A stretch of DNA of 38,861 nucleotides from Priapulus caudatus (Eukaryota > Priapulida > Priapulimorpha > Priapulimorphida > Priapulidae). Under the pieces are notes generated by a model. That model did no database searches and had not been told where the DNA came from. It was given only the letters and a program-made list of their open reading frames with translations. Both the position numbers and the translations under genes were made by a program. Within the stretch, counting starts at the first letter, position 1, and every line of letters starts with the position of its first letter. The stretch is taken from positions 16,070-54,930 of the forward strand of contig NW_014577724.1 in NCBI RefSeq assembly GCF_000485595.1. The letters run 5' to 3'. Below, piece by piece: positions 11,601 to 25,718 of the stretch.

Positions 11601-14600
11601 CTTTGTATCATAAAAATTTGTGGGAAATCACTGTAATTGTCACTGTAAATCTCATTAGAGTAGATTGCCAGCAGTTTTGAAATATTTTTAGGATGTACAC
11701 TTTTTCACAAATTGTTGTTTGCTATGTTTTAGGCATGATGACCTTGCTGAAGGCGAAGCATGGTCGCCGAATCACACAAACCAAGATGGCGTATGAGTCA
11801 GCTAAGATGACTCTCATTACCATGCTCAAGAAGAATGCGGTATGTAGTCTTCCATGTTCACGACATCCTAGTGCGTTTCAATGCACCGACTCAACACACT
11901 GTGTTGTCATGCGTTAACGCGTGCATTTTACAAAATCAGATTTAGCCTGTGCTGCAAGTGCTATACTTGTGCTGCCAATCGATAGCATAGGTATTATCTT
12001 TAGAGGCTTCTCATTTTATTTCTTTGTTTTTTGTTTATTTCGTAATTTTATGTGTTTATGTTAACTACTGCTGAGTTCAGATAACTTCAATGTAAAAGCA
12101 TAAGGTTGTTTCTCTCCTTCCCGACGTGTCAATTTGCTGTTGGTTTTGTGTTTGTCACATTTAGTCACGGCTGTGTCTTAAGGTTTGTTCTAACATATTG
12201 TAAGTTATGCAGTAATGTGTTCTCATTTTACAATAGGCTACATTGGCCATCGATGGATTTAGTTGGTTTTTTGTTTTCTACATAAGCCACTATAATGATT
12301 TTGCTAATCGATTTGATTACAGACTAGCACGTACAAGCAATTACTTAGGATATGCAAGAATAATCCGGATACACTAAGCAATGGGCTTGATGGCTGGCTG
12401 TGGTGGATGTTCAAGGACTTGCCATTTTCTTACATGGTAGGAATCACTACGATTATTCCTAATTACACGTTTCCACTTTTGGAACTGCCTACACCACATT
12501 GACATTACCTGTTACCTATCCACTTCGCGCCCGGTGGTGCATAGGGCCGCATCATTCACATTCATGAACTGTAATAAGTATAATTGAGCAGCATGAGAAA
12601 TATTGACTTATTGATTATGTTCAACGTGTAATGTAAATGCTGTGGTTACCACCAAAGCAAGAAGCCCATTCAAGAATTGTGATTATGATTTTTTGTGCTA
12701 GAATGAACCTGCCACCTAAATGGCTTCTAATAGCCTAATTTCCTCAAATAGCTATTTTCACTGGAACCTCAGTCTTTTCGAGACAACATTAAGACTTTTT
12801 GTCCTATATGAAATCCGCCCTTTGTTAAGTTTAAAGACTAATCAGAATTTGATAGGCATACCTAAGATGAATTTGTTTGTTTTTTGGGTACATGGGTTTT
12901 ACTATATGTGCTTGGTATATGCCTTGACCACTCAGCCTTTCAAAATTTATCATTCAACCAGTATTTTCTGTTTGTTCTATCACACATGTCACTTTGTCTA
13001 ACTGCTTAATTCCTTTTTTTAATTATTTCTTTTCAGGTGCGAATAATGGACGTGTATTTGTGTGAAGGCACAAAGATCTTATACCGAGTAGCGATGGCGA
13101 TTTGCATTTTATACATCAAGAGTAAGTGTAAAATATTCGCATATGAAGCCTATTAATGACGTGTGTTTAAATTAACTATGGCATAATGGTTAAAATTCAC
13201 TGATGCATGCTTTGTTTATTTTGTACACACCAGGTGTCACTGCTCTTTGTTGGTGACTACAACTACAAGGCTTTTCACGGAGAGTTGCTAATGGCATTAC
13301 AGTTACCCCGTCCGCAAAAAAACTATAGCAAATTATAGAATCACAAAGGGAGTAATGCACACCCGCATGCGCACATGCTCACACACACACACAGACCAGC
13401 ATACGTATACGCACGCACACGTGCACGTGCGTGCACACATCGATACCTCTCTATCCTCTATTAAGTACTTTTATTGTTGCTGTAAAAAGCAATTAATAAT
13501 CATTTTGTAGTTTTTGAAGTGACATGCTAGGAGTCTAGGACTAAGTGAAACGCAAGACCTGATTACTGTAGCCGGAACATTAAATTTTTATCCAGGTTTC
13601 TTCATTTAAAAACAGGCTACATACATAATCTGACGTTTATCTGATTAATTGGTGCAAGAAAAGGCACAGCAACTTGTCAGGGTGCAAAGAATGTTTCATT
13701 GGCTGTTGCACAGCATATGGCACAAATAGATGATAACTAAGTGGCATTGACCTTTCATTCGATGTAAATTTGTTTTGGACTTGTTTTTGATCATGTTACT
13801 TCTTTCTACATAAAGGGGTTGTAGTTGTGACTGGCGCTAACGCTTTATCAGGGATAATAAACTATGCACTCTAGCTCTGGTGTGGCAACAAGAAGAGTTT
13901 GGCAATGCTGACTTTGGATCGTTTCCATAATTGTGTGACTAGCTGAAGATATACATGATGAATCGACTGTCAGTAAGGCTGAGAGGGTCCAGGTCCCCCA
14001 GGGTACTATCGCAGGGTACCCTGGGTACGGTTCGATATATCGGAACGTACCCTGGTACTATCTAATATGCCGGACCGTACCTCGCCTACTCCACTAACGA
14101 GTCTAGGGAGTCGCCTATGCCTACTCCCTAACCCTAACCCTAACCATATCAGATAGTTACCAGGGTTTTAATTAGGCTCTTTGAATATTGCAACAAATTC
14201 TTGCATAGTCTGTGCTGTAGTCTACGTAAAATGCACAACGTCAAATGCTTCCTCCCCTGCATAGTTTTATATAAACCCTACTTAATAGAGACGCATGAAC
14301 TTACCACAGTGGTACGATTTCACCAGCAACCTCATTTGTGATCATAGGAGCATTTATAGGATTACTGAATTCCTGTTAGGGTTGATTTTATAAATTACAA
14401 AAGATTTCAGCATTATATTTAGCCGTTTGAGCGGTACCCCTATTAACTGCGTATATGTAGAAAAAGACGTCTAGACGCTCGAACCCTTCTGTCGTGGCAT
14501 GCTGTGCTACTGCCGGTAATATGGGCCTACGGCTAATAACCTTGGCTATGATCAGGAGTCTATCATTATATATTGATAGACTCCTGATATGATAGATAGC

Positions 14601-17600
14601 CATGTGTCATCATTAAAAAAACACGGTTGTGCGCATTATGATAAAGTTACTCGACTTATATCTTAGGCTTATCTACTTAATAAACCACAATATTTGCTTA
14701 TCGACTATCATCAGGTGACTAAAAACTATGGGTAGTCCCAGGGGGTAGTCAGTCATTCATAGGATATTTAATCGTGAAGTAACTATAAAATGCACGGTGC
14801 GGTAAGGAAGCACTGGCAGCTAAGGAGCACAGATATTAATGTTATTCGTATTGGCAGCGTATCGAATCGATTTCGGCATTTTGATGCTTGGACCAATCAC
14901 ACAGTCACTGCACAACAAAGTAACAATCAAAGGCTGCACGCACCCACGCACGTACCCACGCACGCACGCACGCACTCACGCACCCACCCACGCACGCACG
15001 CACTCACGCACCCACCCATGCACGCACCCACCCACGTACGCACGCACGCACCCACCCACGCACGCTGGAACGGGTTAGTTACTATCGCGCGCGATACTAG
15101 GATGCGTGACCCACCAGGGTTCGTAGCGGGTCTTCCAAAGTCTTGTAAGTACTTATTTTGCCAAAAATAAAATAAGGGCCCTTATTAGTACTTATTTTTG
15201 GTTAAATCTTAGAAAAGTACTTAATGGTCCATATTTTTATAAACTGTTCTCGACTTAGAGTAAGAATTGTTGTATATATAATACGGAATAATTAAATCTG
15301 CTGTGCAATTGTGTATATAAATATTATTAGTGTACTTTAATAGTCAGTGATCTAACAGAAATCGCGTAAAAAAGTCTTATTTTGGCCTCCAGAAAGGGTC
15401 TTATAAGTCCTTATTTCAACATGTGTCTTACTACTATGAACCCTGGTGGCGCTATATGAGTACTGGGTTTACACTACCGACTTCATGCTGGCAAATTGGA
15501 CCAATTTCGCAATTATACAACCGACGATTAATTTGCATTGTAAACGTAAAAGTCGCGCGCGCAACTGGTTAATAGCAACTAGTTGGGAGATTAGAACCTG
15601 TTCTATTTTCTCAACTCGGTGTTGGCGAATTGTCCATGTTTTTGCCATGCGGCCACTCAGAGAACAGCAATCACGAGGTGTGTCCCTCCACCTAGGACAA
15701 AGAGCTTATAATGATTATCATTATATAAGCTCTTTGCCTAGGAGGAGAGCGGTTTTGCTATCGGCGCCATGTTGGGTCGAATTAATACATGAAAAAATGC
15801 GTATCCACGTCGCCCACGCGCACACTGTGGGTCAAATGACGAAACGTTTACCGGCTCGCTGTCGATAACGTAAAAGCTTCTGATACAAACATCTGATACA
15901 GAGGTTGGCTAAGAACGCAGAAACACCTATCACCTCGACGATTTTTCCGTAGTGTAAATCCAGCTGTTGTGACGTTAACGTTGTGTCAACGTTGTGTCGT
16001 CGTGGCTGGTCTGGGCGGATTTGTGGTGACTTCTGATAACGCATTCCGCGAATCCACACAGTTGTCTATACGTTACATTCTATGGTGAGCTGCTGGTACC
16101 AAGTGCGTTTCTGGGGGAAACCTGCGTAGTGAACTTGCGCATATCAACTGGCGTTATTGATATATTAGTCTTGTTGTTTGTCTTGCCCCCCTCCCCTGCC
16201 TGCTGTCCGTTTACGTTGTGATCGCCTTTTCTACGTCAACAGATTCCATCTTCTTCTGTTTGTAAGAGATATCGTCACGAACCCAAGGACACATCTAATG
16301 GTAGGGGCACACGAGCGATTTTTATCGCCCGATCGCCGCGAATTTTGAAATCGCTCGAAGAAATCGCCCGTGTGCCCGTTCACGTCGACGCCGATTTTAA
16401 TCGGCCGACCGAATCGCCCGTATCCAAAATGTTAGATATTTTCGGGCGATTATTTACGCCGGGCGATTATTATCGCTCGTGTGCCCGTGACCGGCGTATT
16501 TTGTCGCCCGATCGATTTTTCTAAACCAATCGGACGTGTTGTTGATATCATGTGATGTTAAATGTTCTGTCGAGTGGCCTACGCGTACGCTCTCAAATTC
16601 GCTACGTCACGTGTGCCCCTTCGTGATCGGGCGATAAAAATCGCTACGTGTGCCCCTTCGTGATCGGGCGATTAAATTCGCTGGCAATTTTAATCGCCGC
16701 GATCGGGCGATAAAAATCGCTCGTGTGCCCCTAGCATAAGCTAGTAGTTTATTGTCGTTATCATTTGGTATTGCTACCGGATCTCGCCGCCTTGTGTCGT
16801 ATACCTGTCTACCCCTATAATATGAGGGGATCGTTCTGGTGTGCTTTATTGTGGAGCGGACATATAACTTTAGTCTCTCGCGCGAGAAGAACGTGTATTT
16901 AGTTTTCCGTCTCACGGTGGTGCTCTGTAACATAACAGTCATGAGGGGATTCTCTTTGAGTGAGTATTTGCCTTCCGTTGTGGTCGGGCTCAAACCCTTT
17001 CGTCGATGGTCACATTCGAGTTCGTTTGTTTGTATGCGCGTGCATTTTTAAGTCGTAAAAATTCACTGCGAGCATAATTACTGATGTTGCTAATTATTAA
17101 TGATAGTTCATTAATACATTTTGTTGTCGTTAGATAATTACGAGAAAAAGTTATAAGCATGGAATGAGAATGACAATGCGTTGTGCGCGTATGGCTGACA
17201 CTAAACTTGTCATTTTGTGAACAGATGGTGCATATAGCATGGAGCCGTTGTTCTCTATGGAGTTTAGTCCCAGCTTACTTTTGTGTGGAAAAGGTAGTAA
17301 TGGTACACGTGTATGTCATACGTGTGTATACATATATAGGAGAATGGTGTGATCTAGATCTTGCTTTCTATTACGCACCTGGGTGATCATAGTTGCAGGG
17401 ATGCCACCTTACACTTCTGCCGAAGCTAAACGGTTTGCTGATTGGTGGAAGAAAGCAAGCGTTGGTGTTTTGTTTGTGTGTAGAAGATTTGTTTGCTTTA
17501 ATTGCGATGGTGTTTGGGGCTTTTTGTGACTGCTTGCCGGACTCGGCCTTATATAATGTAGTGTTATTATATAATATAATATATTATATGTTATATATTA

Positions 17601-20600
17601 TATAATATAGTGCTATGTAGTGCTAGCATTCACTTGTGTGGGGTAGGTGAAATTCTAGGTGATAATTTTATAGTGTGTACAGTGAAAATCGTGATTTAAA
17701 CATAGTTGAGATGTTAGTGAGAATTCAGTATGTAAAATAGTAAATATAGGTACCAACTAAACTTATACTAGTCCTAGTCATAGCTACACGTTTGTGCTTG
17801 TTTTAATAGGAACTGTTTGAACCAGTAAAGGTTCCCTTGCCTGCGAAATGTACATTTGCACATATTTTAATATTCAATTTATGCTTTGAGTTGTTAATTA
17901 GATTTGCTTAAAGAGTTTTAACTACTCTCGCCCTGGACGCTAGATTTGTATGCCACCTAACCTGTTGGGTCTGCTACTCCTTGGGGGCTATTCTTTGGAC
18001 ACTGTATGTAATCTTCATATGGCAATACGGTGAGATGTAGCTTAACTGTTCGTCTGCTTGCTGTTTTAGGCCGGCGAATGTCGGGAACGTTCGAGGACAG
18101 CTCTGGCAACCTCTTGGCAACTGCAATAACGCAGTTTTGCAACAACTTCACGCTGCCCGTTGACAAACTACTCAAAGTATGTTTTTACCTCCGCCCAACG
18201 GAGTTGGAGGAGGTTATGTGATCGGTCTCGTGTGTTAGTGTGTTCGTGTGTTCGTGTGTTAGTGTGTTCGCGCGATCGATATTAGCACGTCGAGTCAAGC
18301 CAGCCAGCCACAGCCAGCTCCAGCAGCAGTCAGCAGCAGCCAGCAGCGAGCGGCGAGCCAGCTCGTAACACATACATGTTACATGGGTATATCGTGGGTT
18401 ATTCGTGTGTTCGTGAGTCGTATGGCCTATGGCGTATGTTGCTGGCTGAGGTATGCACTCTCCGTGAGTGCCCTCTGTCTAGTTACTACTGTGCTGTAGT
18501 GTGTCAGTTCGAATGTGTTTCACCCACCCTGCTGTGGTCCATCCACCCTTCTGTGGTCCATCCACCCAGCTGTGGTCCACCCACCCTGCTGTGGTCCATC
18601 CACCCTGCTGTGTTCCACCCACCCTGCTGTGGTCCATCCATCCTGCTGTGGTCCATCCACCCTGCTGTGGTCCATCCACCCTTCTGTGGTCCATCCACCC
18701 TGCTGTGGTCCACCCACCCTGCTGTGGTCCATCCATCCTGCTGTGATCCATCCATCCTGCTGTGGTCCATCCACCCTGCTGTGGTCCATCCACCCTGCTG
18801 TGGTCCACCCACCCTGCTGTGGTCCACCCACCCTGCTGTGATCCATCCACCCTGCTGTGGTCCATCCACCCTGCTGTGGTCCATCCACCCTGCTGTGGTC
18901 CATCCACCCTGCTGTGGTCCACCCACCCTGCTGTGGTCCACCCACCCTGCTGTGGTCCATCCACCCTGCTGTGGTCCATCCACCCTGCTGTGGTCCACCC
19001 ACCCTGCTGTTGACAACCCATTCTCCTGTGGTCTGTCTACCCTGCTACCCTGCCATGGTCTCATCGCAAACACGAGCCGTATCTCTTTCTGATACAATAA
19101 TAAACACTTCCTCGGCCACGTCGACGTACTACCTCGAGCAACGACGGTAGTCGCTACATATAATAAAGTAACAGTACTATACAGGTACTAATACTATACA
19201 GGTACTAATTAGGGCTGTAACGATACACAAGCCTCTCGATTCGATCCGGTTCTCGATATTCGATTCCCAAAATATTGAAATGTTATCTTATTTTTTATAT
19301 TTTCATTATTTTGCAATAATAAATTATTAGAAATTGCCAATGAATACTAAATGGTGAGTGAATAGACTAGAGTCTAGAGAGTATATATACACTGCACAGT
19401 CGCTGAGTAGCATTGGTGAGTAACACCAGAGCATATAAATCAGTGATTTATATGCTCTGGTAACACTCCACAGTATATGCACCCGGCAGATAGGTGCGAT
19501 ATGATATGACTACTAGGCACTTAAAAAAAAAAACTAACCCTAAAAATTGTTTTTTTAATTAAAGTGCCTAGTAGTCCTATCATATCGAACCTTTCTGCCT
19601 TCAGCACAGTATATAGCGTAGTGCCGCCATCTATTGGAGGAAAAAAGTGGTATCGAAGTGGAATGGAAAATTTCGGGGGAAAAATATCGAGGATCGGATC
19701 GAGGGAAGAGAATCTCGATCCGATTCGATTTCGGTGGATTGTTACAGCCCTAGTACTAATACTATATAGGTGCAAAACTATCCAGGTACTAAACTATACA
19801 TTGTACTAAACTATCTAATACAGTAAGTCTAGTACAGCTTCGAGGTAGTCGCTACATCTAACACAATAAGTCTTACTACGGCATCGGCGGTACCTTCTCG
19901 CGTTGCAGACTTTGTTTTTCACCCGCTACCTGAATATGGTAAGTCTACAGCGTTGGGGTAGTCGCTACATCTAATACTGTAAGTCTTAGTAGTGTCTAAG
20001 AGTTATAGTATAGAACTATAGTATAGGTATCTTCTCTCGCGTTGCAGACGTCGTTCGGCATCCGCGGCCTGCGACGCAAGGACCTCAACAAGATGCTGCT
20101 GCGCAACGAGATGCTGATGCGCAGCAAGCAGCACATCGGAGCGATGCGCAGCGGCGCGATCGCCATGCAGCGACGATCCTCGCTCGATCTTAACATGAAG
20201 GTGTCGCCGTCGTACGACCGCCTCGAGGTGAACAAGGCCGGCCATCTGACGGGACAGGTAAGACACGGGGAGGGAGCACCATAAGGGAAGGGAGTAAGAC
20301 ACTACGTGTAAAGCTGGGTTTACACTTCCAACGTTGTGTTGGCAAATCGCCGAATTGTACCAACTTCGCAATTTCGCAACTGACAATCGGCAGTGTTAAC
20401 GTAAACGTTGCACGTCTAACCGATCGATAGCAGCTAGTTTGGAGATTAGAACATGTTCTACTTCAGCAATTCCGAAATTCGCCAACTCAAAGTTGGCAGT
20501 GTAAACCCAGCTCAATACACACACGGGGGTACTCGCGCTTGCTGGCGCATACCCAGGGTTTCGAATTTGTGGCGTAGAGCATGTGATACATGCAGTACCG

Positions 20601-23600
20601 AAGGGGTAAGTGTTGCGTGAAATCCATCTAAATGCAACTTAATTTTCAAAGATGGCTACCTTCGAAATCCTCCTGCGGCAAAATTTAGCGACGTGCTCGG
20701 GGAGGGGGGTGTGTACTCGAATCGCCGACGCCGCCCAAAATCGTGGCGTAGAACGTGTGATAGGTGCAGTACCCAAGGGTGTGAAATCGATCTAGGTGCA
20801 GCGTTATTTTTGAAGGTGGCTGTCCTCAAAGTCCGTCCGCGTGCGAAATTTAGTGAGCGAGCTTTTTTCACTGAGAATCCCCGATTTTCTGTTTCTTAAA
20901 CGGACGTCGACATATGCGGGAGCGGAGGTATGCTTATAGCAGAAGAGTTTGTTGTCATACTACTCACTCCATTCAAAAAAATATTAAACCTTCTTTGGTC
21001 GATTTAGCACCAATGTAAGGGTATGTGAATTTTATATCACCTTACATAAAGAGCTAGTCGTGACTCTTGATATCGTAAGGCAGCAGCAGCTGCCTATTTT
21101 GTCTGTGGCAAGCTGGACCCCAGGTTTTTTATCGTGTCACTGTCACTGATAGGCTCAACCACCGTTGCCATTACCCATGCATTGGCTAGGTACTCATAAG
21201 ACTGTCTAATACAGTCTTGGGTTTACCTTAGATTGTGTTGAATTCAGCCAGATGTGGCTAGCTGTTTATATTCAGAGCAGGTATCGGTGACCTGCTGTAG
21301 TCAGGTACCTTACATAGTGAGTGTACCTTTAGTGCAGCTCGCTGCTGCGCTTACCTGTTTTGTAGGTAGCGTCGAATGTGAAATAGTAGTTAGTTATTGG
21401 GAAACGTGCACACTAAGCTGCAGTATGTTTCAGGTTTTTATCCTTAAAAAAGTAGTTGTTGGAAAGTGTAATAACTATATGTATATAATATGGTATTATA
21501 TATATAATATATATATATTATATATAGATATAACATATAATCTATATATATATATCAGGAGCTAATAATGACAAATTTTGTCATTGAATTTTTGTTATTT
21601 GAAATTTTGTCATTATTAGCTCCTGATATATATATATATATAGTATGCAAGCTATCACCTCCTATTTAAGATTCTTCACGGATGGATTAGTTTACGTTGG
21701 CTTACTCGAGGGAGAGAGAACAGTGATGACATTCGTGTATTATAAACTTTTGGGTGTGTACCTACACAAGAGGTACCTCGACGGAAGCCATGATGTGAAT
21801 GGTCATATAGTCACACCATTTCAGCTTTTTTGATGAACCGATATACGGCTATCAGCCACCTTGCCGTAACGTACTGTATCCACGCCCGTGAATTCTTGTG
21901 TTGTCTTGACATTCGAATGACTTATTGCCTATCGTGTTCCTTCATGTGACTCTCTGTATTTTTCTCTCTTGCTCTGCTGCATTCGGATTCACCCCCACAC
22001 ACACACCACAGTTGAGCGCGCACCAACGCTCGCACTCTGTTGGGTTTGTTGTACTCAACTATGTCAAATCAAACGTGGTGACGTCGGAGCAAGTAAGTGA
22101 CTTGCATGCCCCCCGATAGTTGTCGAGGTTGCCCTGTCCTCCATTCCCCCTTCCTACTTTATCTGTATGGAGGCATTCTCATGTCGCTGGTCGCATTCGA
22201 GCAATCCACTGGAAACGTGCCAAGGAAGCCGAGTTGTCGCCATGCTGTGCACGTGTACGTCATCAGAGGTGCCTCTTCTTGTCGCTGCATCCCACTAATT
22301 TCCACCCAGAACACGTACGAAACTGTTCGGTAGCGGAAGTTTTAGACCGTGAATGTGTGTGCGCACAGCACTGATGTTTGTGAATGGATGTGCGCAGACG
22401 ATTTCTGTTCTCACCGTTGCATGTCAGTAATCAACCATTGTTAGAGTTACAGCCAGCGTACAGCCAGCGTTATTGTAGTAGGTCACGAGCACGCGTGAGA
22501 ATAGCTGATATGCAGTGTTTATTTTTTCCTTTATGATGTTACGTTAATTGGTCTTGTGGTAGCTGTGAGTGTTAACTTGTAAATGCGTATTCAACGTCTG
22601 TGAACGATCTCACGACATTTTACAACTTAACTACGGTATGCACTTATATAAAGGTATTATCACCAAATAAAACACCGTGCTTAGCAACGTGATAAAATAA
22701 TAGTTGCTCATTTAATTTATCCAAGGGAAGATTAAGGAAAAGATGTTTTTTTATAGTTTCTTAGTGGCTATGGGGTTTGGACAATATGGGTATGATCATA
22801 GGATAAATCATGGCGGCATTAGTTGTTTGATCTGGTGATAACCTAGCATTTTGCATGCATTCCTGCAGGCAGGCCCACACCTTCGCCTACACACATACAT
22901 TCTTTAGAAGTGGCTGTAAGTGTCGTCGTTGCTTGTGCATATTTAGGTATCTGCTTGCGATTCGCACTTCGATTGCGAATAGAATCATTCTTAGTAAATT
23001 GATGTCAATATCCTCGGTTGAGAGAGTGGGGTAAGTGCTATCAGTTTCTCTGTATTGACTCTGTATAGCAGTCTAGCTATTGCAGCGTATCATGAGAATA
23101 TCTATACTAGTAGTAGTACAGTATATTGTACTGCATGATAGATATGTTTGTGATAGTGTAGCTTCACGACAAGGCCAATTTAACAGTAATGAGTTTGCAA
23201 AAACATGCATGTTGTTCAACCAGTGCCTGGCGTTGATATCCTTAGAGCCTGGGCCTGGGCCTGGGCCTGGGCCTGGGCCGATGTGTTTCATAGCCTTATA
23301 TAGCCATTCATTGATTGTATCCAGGTTTTATAAACTGGCGATTTGGGTTGAGTTCTGTTTTTCTGCTTAGAAATTTAGTAATAGTATTCGTAAGATGTAC
23401 ACGGTAAATCCTTACCTAATGGCAAGCTTGACTGTGACTGGCACCTACAGAACTGGTTATTGTAGGACCAAATGTTACTAAAAAAAAAGTAACTAAAAAA
23501 AATGAAGGCCCTTTAACCTGCTCCCAATTTTTTTAATGCAGTTTTAAACGAGTTTTTAATTTCTTTTTTATGAAGAACCTGGGGCATCTTATATTTGATT

Positions 23601-25258
23601 GTTTTATATAAATTATATACATTTTGTCTAATACGTGTTAAAAGGTACACATTTGTAATTTCCCTAATGAAAGCTTCCTTATTTAAGCATTTAATTAGCA
23701 CTTCAGTTTACTAATGTTATGTAATTGAGTATTATTTATATTACTGTAGGTGTTAATATAATATTTGCGTTATTGTAGACGTTATCACAGTGATTATGTT
23801 ACTGAAGAATTGTAGCATGTTAATGCAATCTTTAAATTATTTCATACGGTAAGGAATATCTATGTTGCTTTGGGTGATAGTGCAATATTTGCATTAGTAT
23901 AAACATTATCATAATGTTCATGTTGCAATGTTATGATGTGCACGTGTTCCTACAATGTTTGCATGCCCAGCATTATTGTCATGTTTACATTGCTATGGAC
24001 GTTAACGTAATGTAGTTGTTCCATGTAGTGATAACATATTACTGTAGACAATAATTATTTTGTCGTTATTATTGTTGGATATTAGATTATTGTGATGTTT
24101 ACGATATTATTACCGTTATTATTATTTATATTAATTACTGTCATGTTTAGTTTACATGCAGTTGACATTACTATAATGCTTATCTTGTTGTAGTTGTTAA
24201 TTTAACGATTGTATTATTGTAAGTGGGATACATGGGCCTAGTTCTCTCTTCCTAACTGTTAGGGAACCTTTTCAGCTTTTATCAAGCTAACCCAAAGTGG
24301 TGACCTTGCCAACGAAAATCTTTTTAGTTTTTGTAACTCGTGTAACTTTTTGTGCCTAAAGCGGGGCTTATGTCGGGCTTGCGAGCCGACTCGACTGGAA
24401 GCAACTGGAAGCGATCGGCAGTGACTAGTTGCGTCCAGTTGCCAACTGTTCTATTCCGAGCAACTAGTGGCGGCCAGTCGCAGGCAGTCGCGTCGCAGTC
24501 GACCAACCTAAGCACTGCAGTCGCAGTGAATTGCAGCCAGTTGCTTCCAGTCGAGTCGCCTCGCAAGCCCGACATAAGCCCCCCTTAACGATACCTGATT
24601 TGTTTTTGTAATTGTTTAACATTGTCTAAAATCCATCATGCTTTACATTAATTATTTGGAGTTGGGTGTTAAGAACTATGTTTTCCTTTCTTGGAATCAT
24701 TAATGGTATAAGGTTAATAGTTTTTAGAATTTCACATTATGCTTGCATTGCTGTAACCTTTGTCGTTCCGTTTACCCTACTGCAGTAAGTAACCATGCTT
24801 TGTGTCTTACGGTAAGAGAAATGAGATGGGCGCTGCTAAGTGTGTGTGTCATTACGTTGCTTCTAGCTTCATCTCATTTGGCACTGGATGCCGCCACGCA
24901 TCACCATCTACGAACCCGAGTTGATCTTCACCACAGAGGAGCACGGCACGAGTATCACGACCTTCTTCGACAAGGTTGCAGGCCAAGAGCCCACGATGAT
25001 CCTCATCAAGACAACGACAAATGAGGTGAGTGTCAATCCTGCACTGTCTCTGTCTGTGACGGCAACATTAAACAGTGTGGTCCAGCAACATTAAACAGTG
25101 GCCATCCCACGGAAGCGGTACCTACACTGTTAAAACTGCGTTTTGACCTTCTTTCCATGCTATATTATTATTAAAATAATTGTAGATGTGTGTACATGCG
25201 CACATGCATTCATGTACGTAGTAGTTGTTGTTGTTATTGTTATTATTGTCATTGATGG

Positions 25259-25291
<33 letters not shown>

Positions 25292-25675
25292 CGTTGATGG
25301 TGTTGTTGTTGTTGTTGTTGTTATAACAACCCTATTTCTAAGGGAAGTTTACACTGTAACAATAATTACAACGTTCTCGCGTGCTAACGGCTGCATTGTG
25401 AGCATTCAGGCTGAATTGGTTGAAGAGTCGGCATTTAAAATCTTGTTTTGCGTGACAGATATTTGGAGCGTACTGCTCCACGGACTGGGAAGACAGGCGG
25501 CGACACGAAGCAAGCACATACTTCGGTACTGGAGAGAGCTTCCTCTTTAGTGTGTGGCCGGTCGCAAAGCGGTACTCGTGGGTGGGGCTCACGACCGGAG
25601 AAATGACCAACCTTACCAGCATGTTTTTGGCTGCCAATCATTCCATGATCACAGTAGGCGGAGGGTAAGCGCATA

Positions 25676-25718
<43 letters not shown>

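Larger units (their letters stand above)
19210..19752. mobile_element. 543-bp hAT-like MITE with TAGGGCTGTAAC ends
   Basis: Terminal inverted repeats TAGGGCTGTAACGAT and TAGGGCTGTAACAAT are followed by partly complementary purine/pyrimidine-rich subterminal sequence (GATTCGATCCGG type). The direct octamer GTACTAAT flanks it (19202-19209 and 19753-19760), but the surrounding minisatellite also contains this octamer. TAGGGCTGTAAC ends are common in animal non-autonomous elements. Other inverted repeats are nested inside (19425-19461 and about 19500-19588). Confidence 0.8.

Noticed and set aside
18376-19097. Long overlapping ORFs (up to about 240 codons) on both strands
   Set aside because: They are translations of the 19-bp minisatellite in different frames; symmetry on both strands and no domain show they are artefacts.
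23513-23701. 62-codon Lys/Asn-rich minus-strand frame
   Set aside because: Its composition looks somewhat protein-like, but I recognise no family, and AT-rich DNA readily gives such frames. A translated search would decide.
24357-24588. Mirror-image ORFs reading MSGLR.DSTGSNW on both strands
   Set aside because: Caused by the inverted terminal repeats of the element, not by a coding gene.
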